Assembly (NCBI GenBank): GCA_027068245.1
Contig: JAMOUF010000358.1
Coordinates: 1 to 19,214, forward strand
DNA: 19,214 nt
Direction: 5' to 3'
From: Campylobacterales bacterium
Lineage (GTDB): Bacteria > Campylobacterota > Campylobacteria > Campylobacterales > Nitratiruptoraceae
Each line of letters starts with the position of its first letter. The stretch's first letter is position 1. The notes under the pieces were generated by a model. It did not search any database. It saw only the letters and a list, made by a program, of their open reading frames with translations, and had not been told where the DNA came from. The translations under genes were made by a program, and so were the position numbers. This document shows, piece by piece, positions 1 to 7,925 of the stretch.

Positions 1-686
1 AAAAAGGCCGGCGAACTTCCAACTCTGCCTATCTTTTCTATCTCGTACTCTTTTTTTATATGCTCCAAAATCTCTTTGCCGTGCATCCCTTTTAAAGAGG
101 AGTGGGCGTGGATGTTTTCCATATACTCTATAAATCTTACCTGCATACCCCGCTCTTTGGCGTAGTTTAGCACATCGACTATCTCTTTGTCGTTAACGCC
201 CTTTAAAGGAACCATATTTATCTTCACCTTCAGTCCCGCATCCAGTGCGGCATCAATCCCTTCCAAAACGTTTTTCAATACATCTTTTCCGGCGATAAGT
301 CTGGCAACATCCGGTTTTAAAGAGTCCAACGAGATGTTGAGCCTCTTAAGCCCAGCCTCTTTTAGATCTTTTGCGATATCTTTCAACAGATATCCGTTTG
401 TGGTCATAGCCAGATCGATATCCGGACTGTAGTCGTAGATCATCTTTATAAATCTATCCAGATCGGCTCTAAGAGTAGGCTCACCTCCAGTTAGTCTGAT
501 TTTCGTGATTCCCTCATCAATAGCAGCCTTTACGAACTCAAAAAGCTCCTCAAAGCTTAGAAGGTTCTCTTTTGGAACCCATGAAAAGGGCTTTTCCGGC
601 ATACAGTATTGACATCTGAAATTGCATCTTTCGGTCAAAGATATACGCAGATAGTCCACTTTTCTTCCATGTCCATCTATAAGCAT
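1..686 (-). CDS. moaA: GTP 3',8-cyclase MoaA, 5' part (runs off the window edge)
   Basis: Radical-SAM enzyme for the first step of molybdenum cofactor synthesis, converting GTP to 3',8-cyclo-7,8-dihydro-GTP. About 228 residues are visible; the full protein is usually near 330. The N-terminus carries the radical-SAM CxxxCxxC motif (C21, C25, C28 in [12 protein letters not shown]) and a downstream LTGGEP motif for SAM binding. The second, C-terminal [4Fe-4S] cysteine set that binds GTP lies beyond base 1. The start is the ATG at 686, preceded by an AGAGG ribosome-binding site. No other in-frame stop is seen. Molybdopterin would serve enzymes such as nitrate reductase or formate dehydrogenase, none of which is in the window. 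Family assignment is firm. Confidence 0.95.
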   Translation of the reverse strand, partial: MLIDGHGRKVDYLRISLTERCNFRCQYCMPEKPFSWVPKENLLSFEELFEFVKAAIDEGITKIRLTGGEPTLRADLDRFIKMIYDYSPDIDLAMTTNGYLLKDIAKDLKEAGLKRLNISLDSLKPDVARLIAGKDVLKNVLEGIDAALDAGLKVKINMVPLKGVNDKEIVDVLNYAKERGMQVRFIEYMENIHAHSSLKGMHGKEILEHIKKEYEIEKIGRVGSSPAF

Positions 687-712
687 CAAGCCTCTTTTTT
701 AATTTTTAAACA

Positions 713-718
713 ATTGTA
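713..718 (-). promoter_or_regulatory. Candidate -10 box for moaA
   Basis: Reading the minus strand, TACAAT (5 of 6 to the sigma-70 consensus) lies 26 bases before the moaA start, so the leader would be about 20 nt. No clear -35 box is seen, which is common in Campylobacterota promoters. The AT-rich surroundings raise the chance of a random match. Confidence 0.35.
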
Positions 719-750
719 GCAGATTTTATAAAAAGAAAGATTAAAAAGAT

Positions 751-779
751 AAGTGTTTTGGAAGGCCAGGCCTTCCAAA
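751..779 (-). terminator. Palindromic hairpin directly after petC, possible terminator
   Basis: A perfect inverted repeat with 11-base arms (TTTGGAAGGCC and its complement, 757-779) around a single central base begins at the base after the petC stop codon. On the minus strand it is followed by ACACTT and, several bases later, a CTTTTTAATC run. The T-run is not immediately after the stem, so this is not a textbook intrinsic terminator. It may stabilise or process the 3' end instead. A hairpin with the same flanks and tail follows rpsI at 18640-18663. Confidence 0.55.
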
Positions 780-1697
780 TTAGATAACCTCTTTCCAGAT
801 CTCTTTTTTCCAAAGATACGCAAGAACGGAAAGAATTACGAAGTAGAGTAGAACCCAGACACCGAGTCTCTCTCTTTTCTCTTTTTTTCTGTCACCAACT
901 TTTTCAAGATGTTTGATGACCTTTTCGGTAGCGGCCTCTGTCAGACCAACTCTTGGCATAGCCGTTCCATGAAGAATCTTTTGCGGATTTTCCACGAAAT
1001 CTCTGATATATTCAGGCCCACGGCTTCTGATATACATACTTAAATCCGGAGGCGTGGTTCCAAGATAGTTTTGCAAATTGGCCTCATACTTGGCAAGATT
1101 TAGCTCAAACTCCGCTCTTTCAACATCGTTTTTGAACTTGGGTTTCTCTCCAAGGACCGTAAGATTGTCATACTTTAGATTATGACATCTCATACACGCC
1201 ACCTCGTAAGCCTCTCTGGTAGAGATATCCTTTTTGGCGATGGACTCAAGATAAGCCACGATATCGGCCAGATCCTGGTCGCTTCCGTAAAAGGCAGGCA
1301 TCGGATAGGGTTTGGAGTCACTGAATTTATGCTCCAAAAGTGCCGCGTGAACGGGGTTTTTGATGAAATTCGCCAAAAACTTCCTATCCACCACGGAAGC
1401 GATATTGCTTAGATCCGGTGGATTTACGCCGTAAGTGGCACTTGCCGTAACAGGATCCATTGGAGCCGGAAAACCTGCCGCTTCAATACCGTGACATCCG
1501 GTACATCCGTTGTTTACAATCGCCTCTTTCCCTCTGGCGGCATCACCTTTAACGTTCAAAGGTTTTAGATCCTCATACTTAAAGGTTGCCGGTTCGTGGT
1601 GGGGATGCATCACAGAGTGAGCATAAGGCTCTATCCCCCAGTATGTGATTCCAACAAGTATAACGATTATGGCTAATATCTTTAGCTCTCTATTCAT
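780..1697 (-). CDS. petC: Diheme cytochrome c subunit of the cytochrome bc complex
   Basis: Periplasm-facing, membrane-anchored cytochrome that accepts electrons from the Rieske protein and passes them to soluble cytochromes. Two heme c sites are visible: CTGCH (C65, C68, H69) and CMRCH (C168, C171, H172). Each is followed by a Met-Pro that could supply the sixth ligand (M133 in YPMPAF, M247 in AMPRV). One hydrophobic helix is near residues 6-24 and another near 278-296, so both ends are membrane anchored with the heme domains between them. Ordinary cytochrome c1 carries one heme; a diheme form in this position is known from Campylobacterota. The start ATG overlaps the petB stop by 4 bases (ATGA) and is preceded by a GGGGG-type ribosome-binding site, so it is translated together with petB. 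305 residues; last gene of the operon. Confidence 0.9.
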   Translation of the reverse strand: MNRELKILAIIVILVGITYWGIEPYAHSVMHPHHEPATFKYEDLKPLNVKGDAARGKEAIVNNGCTGCHGIEAAGFPAPMDPVTASATYGVNPPDLSNIASVVDRKFLANFIKNPVHAALLEHKFSDSKPYPMPAFYGSDQDLADIVAYLESIAKKDISTREAYEVACMRCHNLKYDNLTVLGEKPKFKNDVERAEFELNLAKYEANLQNYLGTTPPDLSMYIRSRGPEYIRDFVENPQKILHGTAMPRVGLTEAATEKVIKHLEKVGDRKKEKRERLGVWVLLYFVILSVLAYLWKKEIWKEVI

Positions 1698-3094
1698 TTT
1701 GCACCCCCTACTCTTTTAACCACAACAGGTGAGAGAAAAAATAGCGCATAGAACAATAGGAACAGTAAAGCGACTATTATTCCGCTCTCCATAGTCTCAG
1801 CATATACCATATACCCTACGATAAAGAGCAACAGCGTAGTTATGATAACCAGCATCAAAAGCCCTCTTCTTCTGGCAGTAAGGGCTGGAAGGGCTGCAAA
1901 AAGGGCCAAAAAGCCTACAGCCGCCACATAACCGATATATGCGTTAAATCCCGTCGGCGGCAGTTTACCCCAGATTGTCAGGATAATCATATCGAACACC
2001 AAAAGCCAGAACCAGATGAAAAATCCGCCTCTTCTGTGTGCCGGAGCGACCTCGTCGTTTTTGTCGAACCATGGCAAAAAGAAGAATATAACGTTGGCGA
2101 TACCAAAGGCTATAAGCCCCATATCCATCGCAGAAAGTGGCCCAACGTCAAAGAAAAATCCTCTCAGCACCTCGTAACTCCATAGAAAATACCACTCCGG
2201 ATAGATGTGCGGAGGCGTCTTCATCGGGTTGGCCGGGTCAAAGTTTATAGGATCCATGGCAAAATCGTAGTGATAAAATACCAGATAGAAATAGAAAATC
2301 ATAAAAACGCTGACAACGAAGAAGTCCTTACTTAAAAAGACAGGCCAAAATGGTATGACTTTTGCCTCTTTTTTAAGTCCCGCTTTATATTTTTCAGCCT
2401 CAGCGTCAAAATCTATATCCTCACCATCTTGGTTGTTAACGTGAGGAATTCTTAGCGTATAGAAGTGAAGCCCTATAAGCATCAAAATGATTAGAGGCAG
2501 CAAAAAGACATGCAGCATAAAAAATCTGGTAAGTGTCGGGTCGGATACATAGAAGTTACCCCTGATCCATATAACCAGCTCGTCGCCTATAAAAGGTATC
2601 CCGCCAAACAGGTTGGTGATAACCTGGGCCGCCCAGTAGCTCATCTGTCCCCAGGGAAGCATATATCCGCTGAAGGCCTCCGCGCTGAACGTCACAAACA
2701 GCAGCATACCGCTTATCCATATAAGTTCGCGCCCACGCTTGTAAGAGGCGTAGTAGATAGCGGTAAACATATGTATATAGATAACCAAAAAGACAACCGA
2801 CGCCGCAACTGCGTGCATATGCCGCCAGAGCCATCCAAACCATACTTCCTGCATAATCGTATAGTTTACGCTGTCAAAAGCCAGCTTCGTATCCGGTTTG
2901 TAATACATAAGTAAAAAGATTCCCGATATCACCAAAATGGTAAACATCGTCATCAACACAACACCCATGGCCCAAAGAAAGTTTATATTCTTGGGAATCC
3001 AATACTCAGCCGCCAAAACCTTCCAAAGCTTCGTCAAAGCAAGTCTTTGGTCCAGCCACTCGTAAATACTGTTCGCTTTTGTAAAATGTGCCAT
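1694..3094 (-). CDS. petB: Cytochrome b of the cytochrome bc complex
   Basis: Polytopic membrane subunit that oxidises menaquinol and carries two b hemes across the membrane. Heme ligands are visible in two helices: H94 and H108 (13 residues between) and H195 and H210 (14 residues between). The PEWY quinol-oxidation motif is at 299-302. At 466 residues it is longer than a minimal cytochrome b plus subunit IV fusion, with additional hydrophobic segments at the C-terminus (roughly 380-460). The start has AAGGAG five bases upstream. It lies 9 bases after petA and overlaps petC by 4 bases. The spacing in the second heme pair is of cytochrome b6 type (see findings). Confidence 0.95.
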   Translation of the reverse strand: MAHFTKANSIYEWLDQRLALTKLWKVLAAEYWIPKNINFLWAMGVVLMTMFTILVISGIFLLMYYKPDTKLAFDSVNYTIMQEVWFGWLWRHMHAVAASVVFLVIYIHMFTAIYYASYKRGRELIWISGMLLFVTFSAEAFSGYMLPWGQMSYWAAQVITNLFGGIPFIGDELVIWIRGNFYVSDPTLTRFFMLHVFLLPLIILMLIGLHFYTLRIPHVNNQDGEDIDFDAEAEKYKAGLKKEAKVIPFWPVFLSKDFFVVSVFMIFYFYLVFYHYDFAMDPINFDPANPMKTPPHIYPEWYFLWSYEVLRGFFFDVGPLSAMDMGLIAFGIANVIFFFLPWFDKNDEVAPAHRRGGFFIWFWLLVFDMIILTIWGKLPPTGFNAYIGYVAAVGFLALFAALPALTARRRGLLMLVIITTLLLFIVGYMVYAETMESGIIVALLFLLFYALFFLSPVVVKRVGGAK

Positions 3095-3103
3095 GCCTAC
3101 TCC

Positions 3104-3622
3104 TTACGCTTTGCCAACGAGTTTTAGATACTCAGGTCCCTCTTCGCCCAAAACCAGTTTCGTGCCCTCTATCTTAAAGGGAGGGATATCCAGAGGTCTT
3201 GGAGGCGGTCCGAAGGTATCTACGCCACACGCGTCGTACTCTCCGCCGTGGCAGGCACAGTGAAAGATCTTCTTATCAGGCTCCCAGGTAGGGATACATC
3301 CCAGGTGCGTACAAAGCCCTATAACTATAAGATAGTCGCTGTCTCCTATTTTTACCAGCCTCTTTTTAGGCTCGTCCGGAAGTTTTTTACAGTTATCCGT
3401 TGGAGGTTTTTTCAATATAAATATAGGTTTACCCCTCCATGTAACCGTTCTAAGCTCTCCCGGTTTCATAGGAGATAGATCCACCGTGGTAAAACCCGCG
3501 GCCATAACGCTTGGCAACGGGTCCCAGGTGCGTTTCATGGCGTAAAGCGCCGCAAGTCCGCCCGCAGCCGCAAATCCACCAAAGACTTTACCGATAAAAC
3601 TTCGTCTTTCTTGATCTGCCAT
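3104..3622 (-). CDS. petA: Rieske [2Fe-2S] subunit of the cytochrome bc complex
   Basis: Takes the first electron from menaquinol and delivers it to the diheme cytochrome. Cluster ligands are visible: C104 and H106 in CTHLGC, and C124 and H125 in CACHGG, with C109 and C122 as the likely disulfide. A twin-arginine-like N-terminus (ERRSFIG, residues 5-11) is followed by a hydrophobic anchor, fitting Tat export with an uncleaved anchor. The chosen ATG at 3622 has AAAGGA six bases upstream; an ATG five codons earlier (3637) has no ribosome-binding site. 172 residues from the chosen start. First gene of petABC. The usual CHGS serine is glycine here, while the later tyrosine (Y129) is retained. Confidence 0.93.
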   Translation of the reverse strand: MADQERRSFIGKVFGGFAAAGGLAALYAMKRTWDPLPSVMAAGFTTVDLSPMKPGELRTVTWRGKPIFILKKPPTDNCKKLPDEPKKRLVKIGDSDYLIVIGLCTHLGCIPTWEPDKKIFHCACHGGEYDACGVDTFGPPPRPLDIPPFKIEGTKLVLGEEGPEYLKLVGKA

Positions 3623-3640
3623 TGGCAATCCTTTCATAAG

Positions 3641-3709
3641 ATTTTAAGTCAATTGATTTTATTACAACTTTTATTAAGATAGGATAAATTTTAGCTAACT
3701 ATTAACTAA
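3641..3709 (-). promoter_or_regulatory. petABC upstream region with near-palindromic operator candidate
   Basis: The 91-base gap before petA is AT-rich. A near-palindrome occupies 3691-3709: arms TTAGCTAA and TTAACTAA around CTA, one mismatched pair. Closer to the gene, TAAAAT (minus strand, 3641-3646) is a possible -10 box, but no convincing -35 accompanies it. The repeat lies upstream of that box, where an activator or repressor could bind. petABC could also be read through from the gene ending at 3714. Evidence is by eye only. Confidence 0.3.
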
Positions 3710-3713
3710 CTTT

Positions 3714-4577
3714 TTAAGTTTGAAAACCCAAAATTTCTTTTATCTTCTCAGCGGCCCTCTCAACACCCATCCTTTTCAAAAACTCCCTGTCACCCTCTTT
3801 TGCCTTCAGTATCGCCTCCTGAAGTTTTTCTATCTCGTAACCCATGTTAACAACCCCTACCCTCTCCAGCAGCTGGGCGTATTCGCTCTCATATTTTGGA
3901 AAAAATATGGTTTTGGCACCTGCTGCTGCGGCTTCAAGGGCGGTCTGTGGCGAGGAGGAGACAAAGATACGGCTTCTTTTTATCACATCCTCATACTCCT
4001 CTATCTCATGGATATTTTTGAAATACTCCTTTAGCTCCTTGACATATTCAACAAAAAAGTAAAACCCTTCCAAAAAGTCCAGCTCATACTCTTTTAGCTT
4101 TGGAGCCAGCTTAAGCAGCCTCTTCTCATAATCAGAATCCCCCCAAAAATAGCATCTTTGGATATCTTTTTCACTCTTTTTGAAATACTCCTTGTCTATC
4201 AGCACCGCATTAATAACGTTTTGACCCACGATATACGGGGATATAAGTATCTCCCCATCTTTTGGCGTATCTTTTGGATCGTAGCTTATCCGGATAAAGG
4301 TTTTGAAAAAATCTATCATCTCCTCATGCAAATTGGCCTCAAGATGCTCGTCGCTGTCGAAAACCAACACATCGCCCCTTTGGCACACATTCGAGATGTT
4401 TCGCACATCCTCTATCCCCACGCTCTTTCTTATGCCAAGCTCTTTTAGATAGCTTGCCGCCCGAAAATCGGTCGTCATAAAGTATACGTCGTCGAACTCC
4501 TTTGCCAGCGCCGCAGACCTTCTTAGTCTATCCAGATCACCCCGGTGGTCCGTTCTGGCATAAAAATATATCCTCAT
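3714..4577 (-). CDS. PseG-like GT-B-fold protein, catalytic His not conserved
   Basis: 287 residues, function not certain. The pattern resembles PseG, the UDP-sugar hydrolase of pseudaminic acid synthesis. An N-terminal R-(S/T)-D start leads into [10 protein letters not shown] (residues 19-28), comparable to the PseG segment ending RDLVLAK. The C-terminal half carries [19 protein letters not shown] followed by an [13 protein letters not shown] stretch, similar to the nucleotide-sugar-binding region of PseG and MurG. The GxGH motif whose His is catalytic in PseG reads GDLDRLRR here, so hydrolase activity of the PseG kind is doubtful. It begins with a 4-base ATGA overlap with the end of mnmG, so the two are co-translated. 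No other pseudaminic acid or flagellar glycosylation gene is in the window. It could be a glycosyltransferase or a binding protein. Confidence 0.55.
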   Translation of the reverse strand: MRIYFYARTDHRGDLDRLRRSAALAKEFDDVYFMTTDFRAASYLKELGIRKSVGIEDVRNISNVCQRGDVLVFDSDEHLEANLHEEMIDFFKTFIRISYDPKDTPKDGEILISPYIVGQNVINAVLIDKEYFKKSEKDIQRCYFWGDSDYEKRLLKLAPKLKEYELDFLEGFYFFVEYVKELKEYFKNIHEIEEYEDVIKRSRIFVSSSPQTALEAAAAGAKTIFFPKYESEYAQLLERVGVVNMGYEIEKLQEAILKAKEGDREFLKRMGVERAAEKIKEILGFQT

Positions 4578-6445
4578 ATTTTTCCTTTTTCTTTCATTTT
4601 TATATATATATGTAGTATCTCCAGCGCCGCAGGCGTTATTCCACTGATTTGGGAGGCGTTGAAAAGCGTTTGGGGCCTGAACTTTTTAAGTTTCTCTTTT
4701 ACCTCGTTGCTAAGACCGCTTATAGCGTCAATATCCAGATCTTTTGGAATCTTTATATCCATCAGGTCCCTCATCTTTTGAATCTGCTCTTTTTGCTTCT
4801 TGATATACTGGTGGTATTTGGCTTCTATCAGTATCTGCTCTTTGGCCTCTTTGGAAAAATCTTTTAACTGCGGTGCGATACGCTCAAGTTTTTCGATATT
4901 GAAAGAGGCCCTGGAAGCCAGGTTTTTAAGACTTGTCTTGTCGTTTATCTTCTCCTCGCCGATAGATTTTAAAAACTCCAGACTCTCCTTTGTGGGAGTT
5001 AAAAAGTTCTCTTCCAGATATTTTAAACCCTTTCTTATCTCCTCTTGTTTTTTTACAATCTTAATATGGCTCTCCTCATCCAAAAGCCCCAGCCTGTAAC
5101 CATATCCGCCAAGCCTCAAATCTGCGTTGTCCTCCCTTAGAAGGAGCCTGAACTCCGCCCTGCTGGTAAACATCCTATATGGCTCTTTCGTCCCCTTCGT
5201 AACCAGGTCGTCTATCAACACCCCTAGAGAGGCCTCATCCCGCCCAAGTATAAGCGGCTCCTTTTCCTGCAGGGCCAAAGCGGCGTTGATACCGGCCATC
5301 AACCCCTGGGCCGCAGCCTCTTCGTATCCGGTTGTGCCGTTTATCTGGCCGGCCAGATAGAGCCCTTTTATCTTTTTGGTCTCCAGGGTGTGATACAGCT
5401 CCGTAGGATCCACATAGTCATACTCGATGGCGTAGCCGTATCTGACTATCCGGGCGTTTTCCAGCCCCTTGATACTTCTTATCATCTCCTCTTGAACATC
5501 CGGCGGCAAAGATGTGCTAAGTCCGTTTATGTAGTATTCCGTCGCCTCCAGGGTCTGGGGCTCCACAAATACCTGATGGCGCTCTTTGTCTTTGAACCTG
5601 TATATCTTGTCCTCGATACTGGGACAGTATCTGGGCCCCACACCCTCTATCTGTCCGGTAAAGAGCGGGGCTCTGTGGAAGTTGGACTCGATTATCTCAT
5701 GGGTTCTTTCGTTGGTATAGGTGATATAGCACGGCAGCTGAGTGGGGTTGAACCCCTCTCTTGGCGTTCTGAAGCTAAAAGGCAGAGGATTGGAATCACC
5801 CGGCTGTATCTCCATCTTGCCAAAGTCGATGCTTTTTGCGTCTATTCTGGCACAGGTTCCGGTCTTTAGCCGTCCCATATCCAATCCAAGCTCTTTTAGG
5901 CTGCGACTTAGGGCGTTGGAGGCGAACTCACCGGCCCGACCAGCCTCTTGCCGTATCTCCCCTATATGTATGAGCCCCCTTAAAAAGGTTCCGGTGGTGA
6001 CGATTATCTTTTTGGCGTGGTAGATATTTTTCAAACCGGTCTCCACACCTATCACCTCTTCCTTTTTGACAACTATCTTCTCCACCATCTCCTGAGCCAC
6101 TTCCAGGTTGGGTGTGTTTAAAACCGTGGTTCTGGCAGCCATCTTGTATCTATCCATATCAATCTGCGCCCTCGAGCCTCGCACAGCCGGCCCTTTTGAG
6201 GCGTTGAGAATCCGAAACTGTATGCCGGCTTTGTCGGTCAAAAGTCCCATCTGCCCTCCAAGGGCGTCTATCTCTTTTACCAGATGTCCCTTTGCCAGAC
6301 CACCGATTGCCGGGTTGCAGCTGACAGCTCCTATCTGCTCTGCAAGCATGGTTATCATCAAAGTTTTATGCCCCATCCTGGCGGCGGCCAAAGAGGCCTC
6401 GATACCTGCGTGGCCTCCACCGATAACGATGACGTCGTATTTCAT
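4574..6445 (-). CDS. mnmG: tRNA uridine-5-carboxymethylaminomethyl modification enzyme MnmG (GidA)
   Basis: FAD- and NADH-dependent subunit that, with MnmE, adds an aminomethyl or carboxymethylaminomethyl group to C5 of the wobble uridine in certain tRNAs. The N-terminal dinucleotide-binding motif [12 protein letters not shown] is at residues 7-18, followed by the conserved [17 protein letters not shown] segment and the [12 protein letters not shown] motif. In the last of these, many homologues have two prolines where this protein has CA. Length 623 matches the family (about 630). The start at 6445 has AGAGGAG four bases upstream. It diverges from ribE across a 61-base gap. MnmE is not in the window, but MnmD, which acts on its product, is at 8554-9291. 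Confidence 0.96.
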   Translation of the reverse strand: MKYDVIVIGGGHAGIEASLAAARMGHKTLMITMLAEQIGAVSCNPAIGGLAKGHLVKEIDALGGQMGLLTDKAGIQFRILNASKGPAVRGSRAQIDMDRYKMAARTTVLNTPNLEVAQEMVEKIVVKKEEVIGVETGLKNIYHAKKIIVTTGTFLRGLIHIGEIRQEAGRAGEFASNALSRSLKELGLDMGRLKTGTCARIDAKSIDFGKMEIQPGDSNPLPFSFRTPREGFNPTQLPCYITYTNERTHEIIESNFHRAPLFTGQIEGVGPRYCPSIEDKIYRFKDKERHQVFVEPQTLEATEYYINGLSTSLPPDVQEEMIRSIKGLENARIVRYGYAIEYDYVDPTELYHTLETKKIKGLYLAGQINGTTGYEEAAAQGLMAGINAALALQEKEPLILGRDEASLGVLIDDLVTKGTKEPYRMFTSRAEFRLLLREDNADLRLGGYGYRLGLLDEESHIKIVKKQEEIRKGLKYLEENFLTPTKESLEFLKSIGEEKINDKTSLKNLASRASFNIEKLERIAPQLKDFSKEAKEQILIEAKYHQYIKKQKEQIQKMRDLMDIKIPKDLDIDAISGLSNEVKEKLKKFRPQTLFNASQISGITPAALEILHIYIKMKEKGKI

Positions 6446-6460
6446 AAATCTCCTCTGTGA

Positions 6461-6466
6461 TATAAT
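6461..6466 (+). promoter_or_regulatory. Extended -10 box for ribE
   Basis: TGATATAAT contains a perfect TATAAT at 6461-6466 with the TG of an extended -10 element. It predicts a transcript start near 6473 and a leader of about 34 nt for ribE. The same 61-base gap must hold the mnmG promoter on the other strand, where TTATAT/TATATC is available at nearly the same place. The leader is far too short for an FMN riboswitch. Confidence 0.5.
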
Positions 6467-6506
6467 GTTTTCATCGATATTAGCAAAAAAACGGAAGAAT
6501 TAAAAG

Positions 6507-7115
6507 ATGTTTACAGGACTTATAAAAGAGATAGCGAAAGTTAGAGAGTTTAGCGGCGACAGACTCGCCCTGGAGGCAAAATACAGGCCAAATATCGGAG
6601 ATTCCATAGCCGTCAACGGGGCATGTCTAAGCGTTACGAAACTCTTTGGAGGAGGGTTTGAGGTGGAGCTTAGCGAAGAGACCCAAAGAGTAGTGGCAAC
6701 GGAAAACTACCGGCACAAAGTCCACATAGAGCCGGCACTAAAGGTTGGCGACAGGCTTGAGGGGCATATAGTCCAGGGCCATATAGACGCCATCGGAAAA
6801 ATTACGAAAATCGAGAAAAAAGCGGGCTCTACGGACTTTTACATCCAGGTGCCAAAGGAGAAGATAAAACTCATAGCCCCAAAGGGAAGCATAGCCGTTG
6901 ATGGCGTCAGCCTTACCGTAAACGAGGTTTACGATGAGAGTTTCAGGCTTACCCTTATCCCCATAACCTTGAAAAACACCCTCTTTGGAACCTACAAAGC
7001 CGGCAGGCGGGTAAACATAGAGACCGATATGTTCGCCAGATATCTGTATCATATGTTTAACAAAGATAAAAACCCAACCTGGGAAGAGATAGAAAAAATC
7101 CAGGCGCTTTTTTAA
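6507..7115 (+). CDS. ribE: Riboflavin synthase (alpha chain)
   Basis: Dismutates two 6,7-dimethyl-8-ribityllumazine molecules into riboflavin, the last step of the pathway. The start MFTGLI is the family signature. The two internal lumazine-binding repeats are visible as GACLSVTKL (about 31-39) and VDGVSLTVNEV (about 132-142). The 202-residue length is typical. No strong ribosome-binding site precedes the ATG (an A/G-rich GGAAGAATTAAAAG). It is followed by thpR after 8 bases, which suggests one transcript. No other rib genes are in the window. Some genomes use ribC for the same enzyme. Confidence 0.95.
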   Translation: MFTGLIKEIAKVREFSGDRLALEAKYRPNIGDSIAVNGACLSVTKLFGGGFEVELSEETQRVVATENYRHKVHIEPALKVGDRLEGHIVQGHIDAIGKITKIEKKAGSTDFYIQVPKEKIKLIAPKGSIAVDGVSLTVNEVYDESFRLTLIPITLKNTLFGTYKAGRRVNIETDMFARYLYHMFNKDKNPTWEEIEKIQALF

Positions 7116-7123
7116 GGAGAGTT

Positions 7124-7618
7124 ATGAGACTGTTTATAGGAGCTTTCGCAAAGATTTACGACTATGAAAAAATTAAAAAGGATTTTAGCTTTATAAAGGG
7201 AAACTGGACCAAAGAGGAGAATATCCATATCACATATCTCTTTTTGGGCGAGGTTGATGAACATGAGAGGATTTTGGGCTCTCTTTGTAATCTTGAATAC
7301 AAAAAAACCGTGATTCCTTTAAAGGGCCTCGGTTTTTTTGGACGCCCACCCAAAATACTCTATGCCAAAGCCGATGAAAAGCCTCTTTTACAGCTACAAA
7401 AAGATATTTGCTCCCTTCTTGGAAAAAAAAGCGACAAACCATTCATCCCCCATGTAACCCTATGCCGGATAAAGGATGTAAAAGAGCCTAAGAGGTTCTA
7501 TCAAAAGATAGAAGAGTATGAGGATAAAACCGTAGGGGAGCTGGAGATAAAGGTGGAGCTGATAAAGAGCACCCTTACGCCAAAGGGGCCCATATACAGC
7601 TCTATTGGGAGCTTTTAA
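7124..7618 (+). CDS. thpR: RNA 2',3'-cyclic phosphodiesterase (2H/LigT family)
   Basis: Two-histidine phosphoesterase, expected to open 2',3'-cyclic phosphates at RNA ends. Both catalytic HxT motifs are present: H35-I-T37 in HITYLFLGEV and H110-V-T112 in PHVTLCRIK, in the normal spacing. At 164 residues it is slightly shorter than the usual 175-190. AAGGAG stands four bases before the ATG. It is the second gene after ribE; the pairing has no obvious metabolic reason and may simply share the promoter. Its last 17 bases overlap the end of the convergent cupin gene. Confidence 0.88.
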   Translation: MRLFIGAFAKIYDYEKIKKDFSFIKGNWTKEENIHITYLFLGEVDEHERILGSLCNLEYKKTVIPLKGLGFFGRPPKILYAKADEKPLLQLQKDICSLLGKKSDKPFIPHVTLCRIKDVKEPKRFYQKIEEYEDKTVGELEIKVELIKSTLTPKGPIYSSIGSF

Positions 7619-7925
7619 AATGAAACGCCAGCCACAAAGAGCCCTCCTCCACCTCCAACAGGGTATGTGGAGTTTTGGCGGGAATGTAGATATAGTCACC
7701 CTCTTTTAGTTCCACTCTTCTTCCATCCACCGCAAGCAAAGCCCTTCCTTTGCAAAGGACAACCCACTCATCCTCCTCCTGGCAAAACTCCATCGGCTCT
7801 TCGATTTTGCCGCTGATAATTTTTACTATTTTGATATCATCCTTTAGAAAGAGGGTTTCAAAAACCTCTCCCTCCTTTGGCGGCTCCCCGGTAAAAATAT
7901 TAAAAGCGTCACTTTTTAAAATCAT
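7602..7925 (-). CDS. Small single-domain cupin protein
   Basis: 107-residue cytoplasmic cupin of unknown substrate. The second half shows the cupin barrel pattern: EEDEWVVLCKGRALLAVDG, then LKEGDYIYIPAKTPHTL with the conserved late His. The first motif has the DEW form in place of the HxH metal pair, so metal binding, if any, uses a modified ligand set. The ATG at 7925 overlaps the upstream AMMECR1 gene by 17 bases, with GGAG about 13 bases before it. An in-frame ATG at 7955 has GGAG four bases upstream and would add ten residues (MYIRWRNSAK), so the start is not settled. Its 3' end overlaps thpR by 17 bases, tail to tail. Confidence 0.8.
   Translation of the reverse strand: MILKSDAFNIFTGEPPKEGEVFETLFLKDDIKIVKIISGKIEEPMEFCQEEDEWVVLCKGRALLAVDGRRVELKEGDYIYIPAKTPHTLLEVEEGSLWLAFHFKSSQ

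Noticed and set aside
2556..2843. A 95-codon open frame on the minus strand inside petB in another frame
   Set aside because: It sits within highly conserved cytochrome b codons and its product is low-complexity Tyr/Arg-rich with no motif.
5390..5869. A 159-codon open frame on the plus strand opposite mnmG
   Set aside because: Antisense shadow of a conserved gene, with no ribosome-binding site or family features.
6446..6506. FMN riboswitch before ribE
   Set aside because: The whole gap is 61 bases and the predicted leader about 34 nt, too short for the element, and none of its conserved helices was seen.
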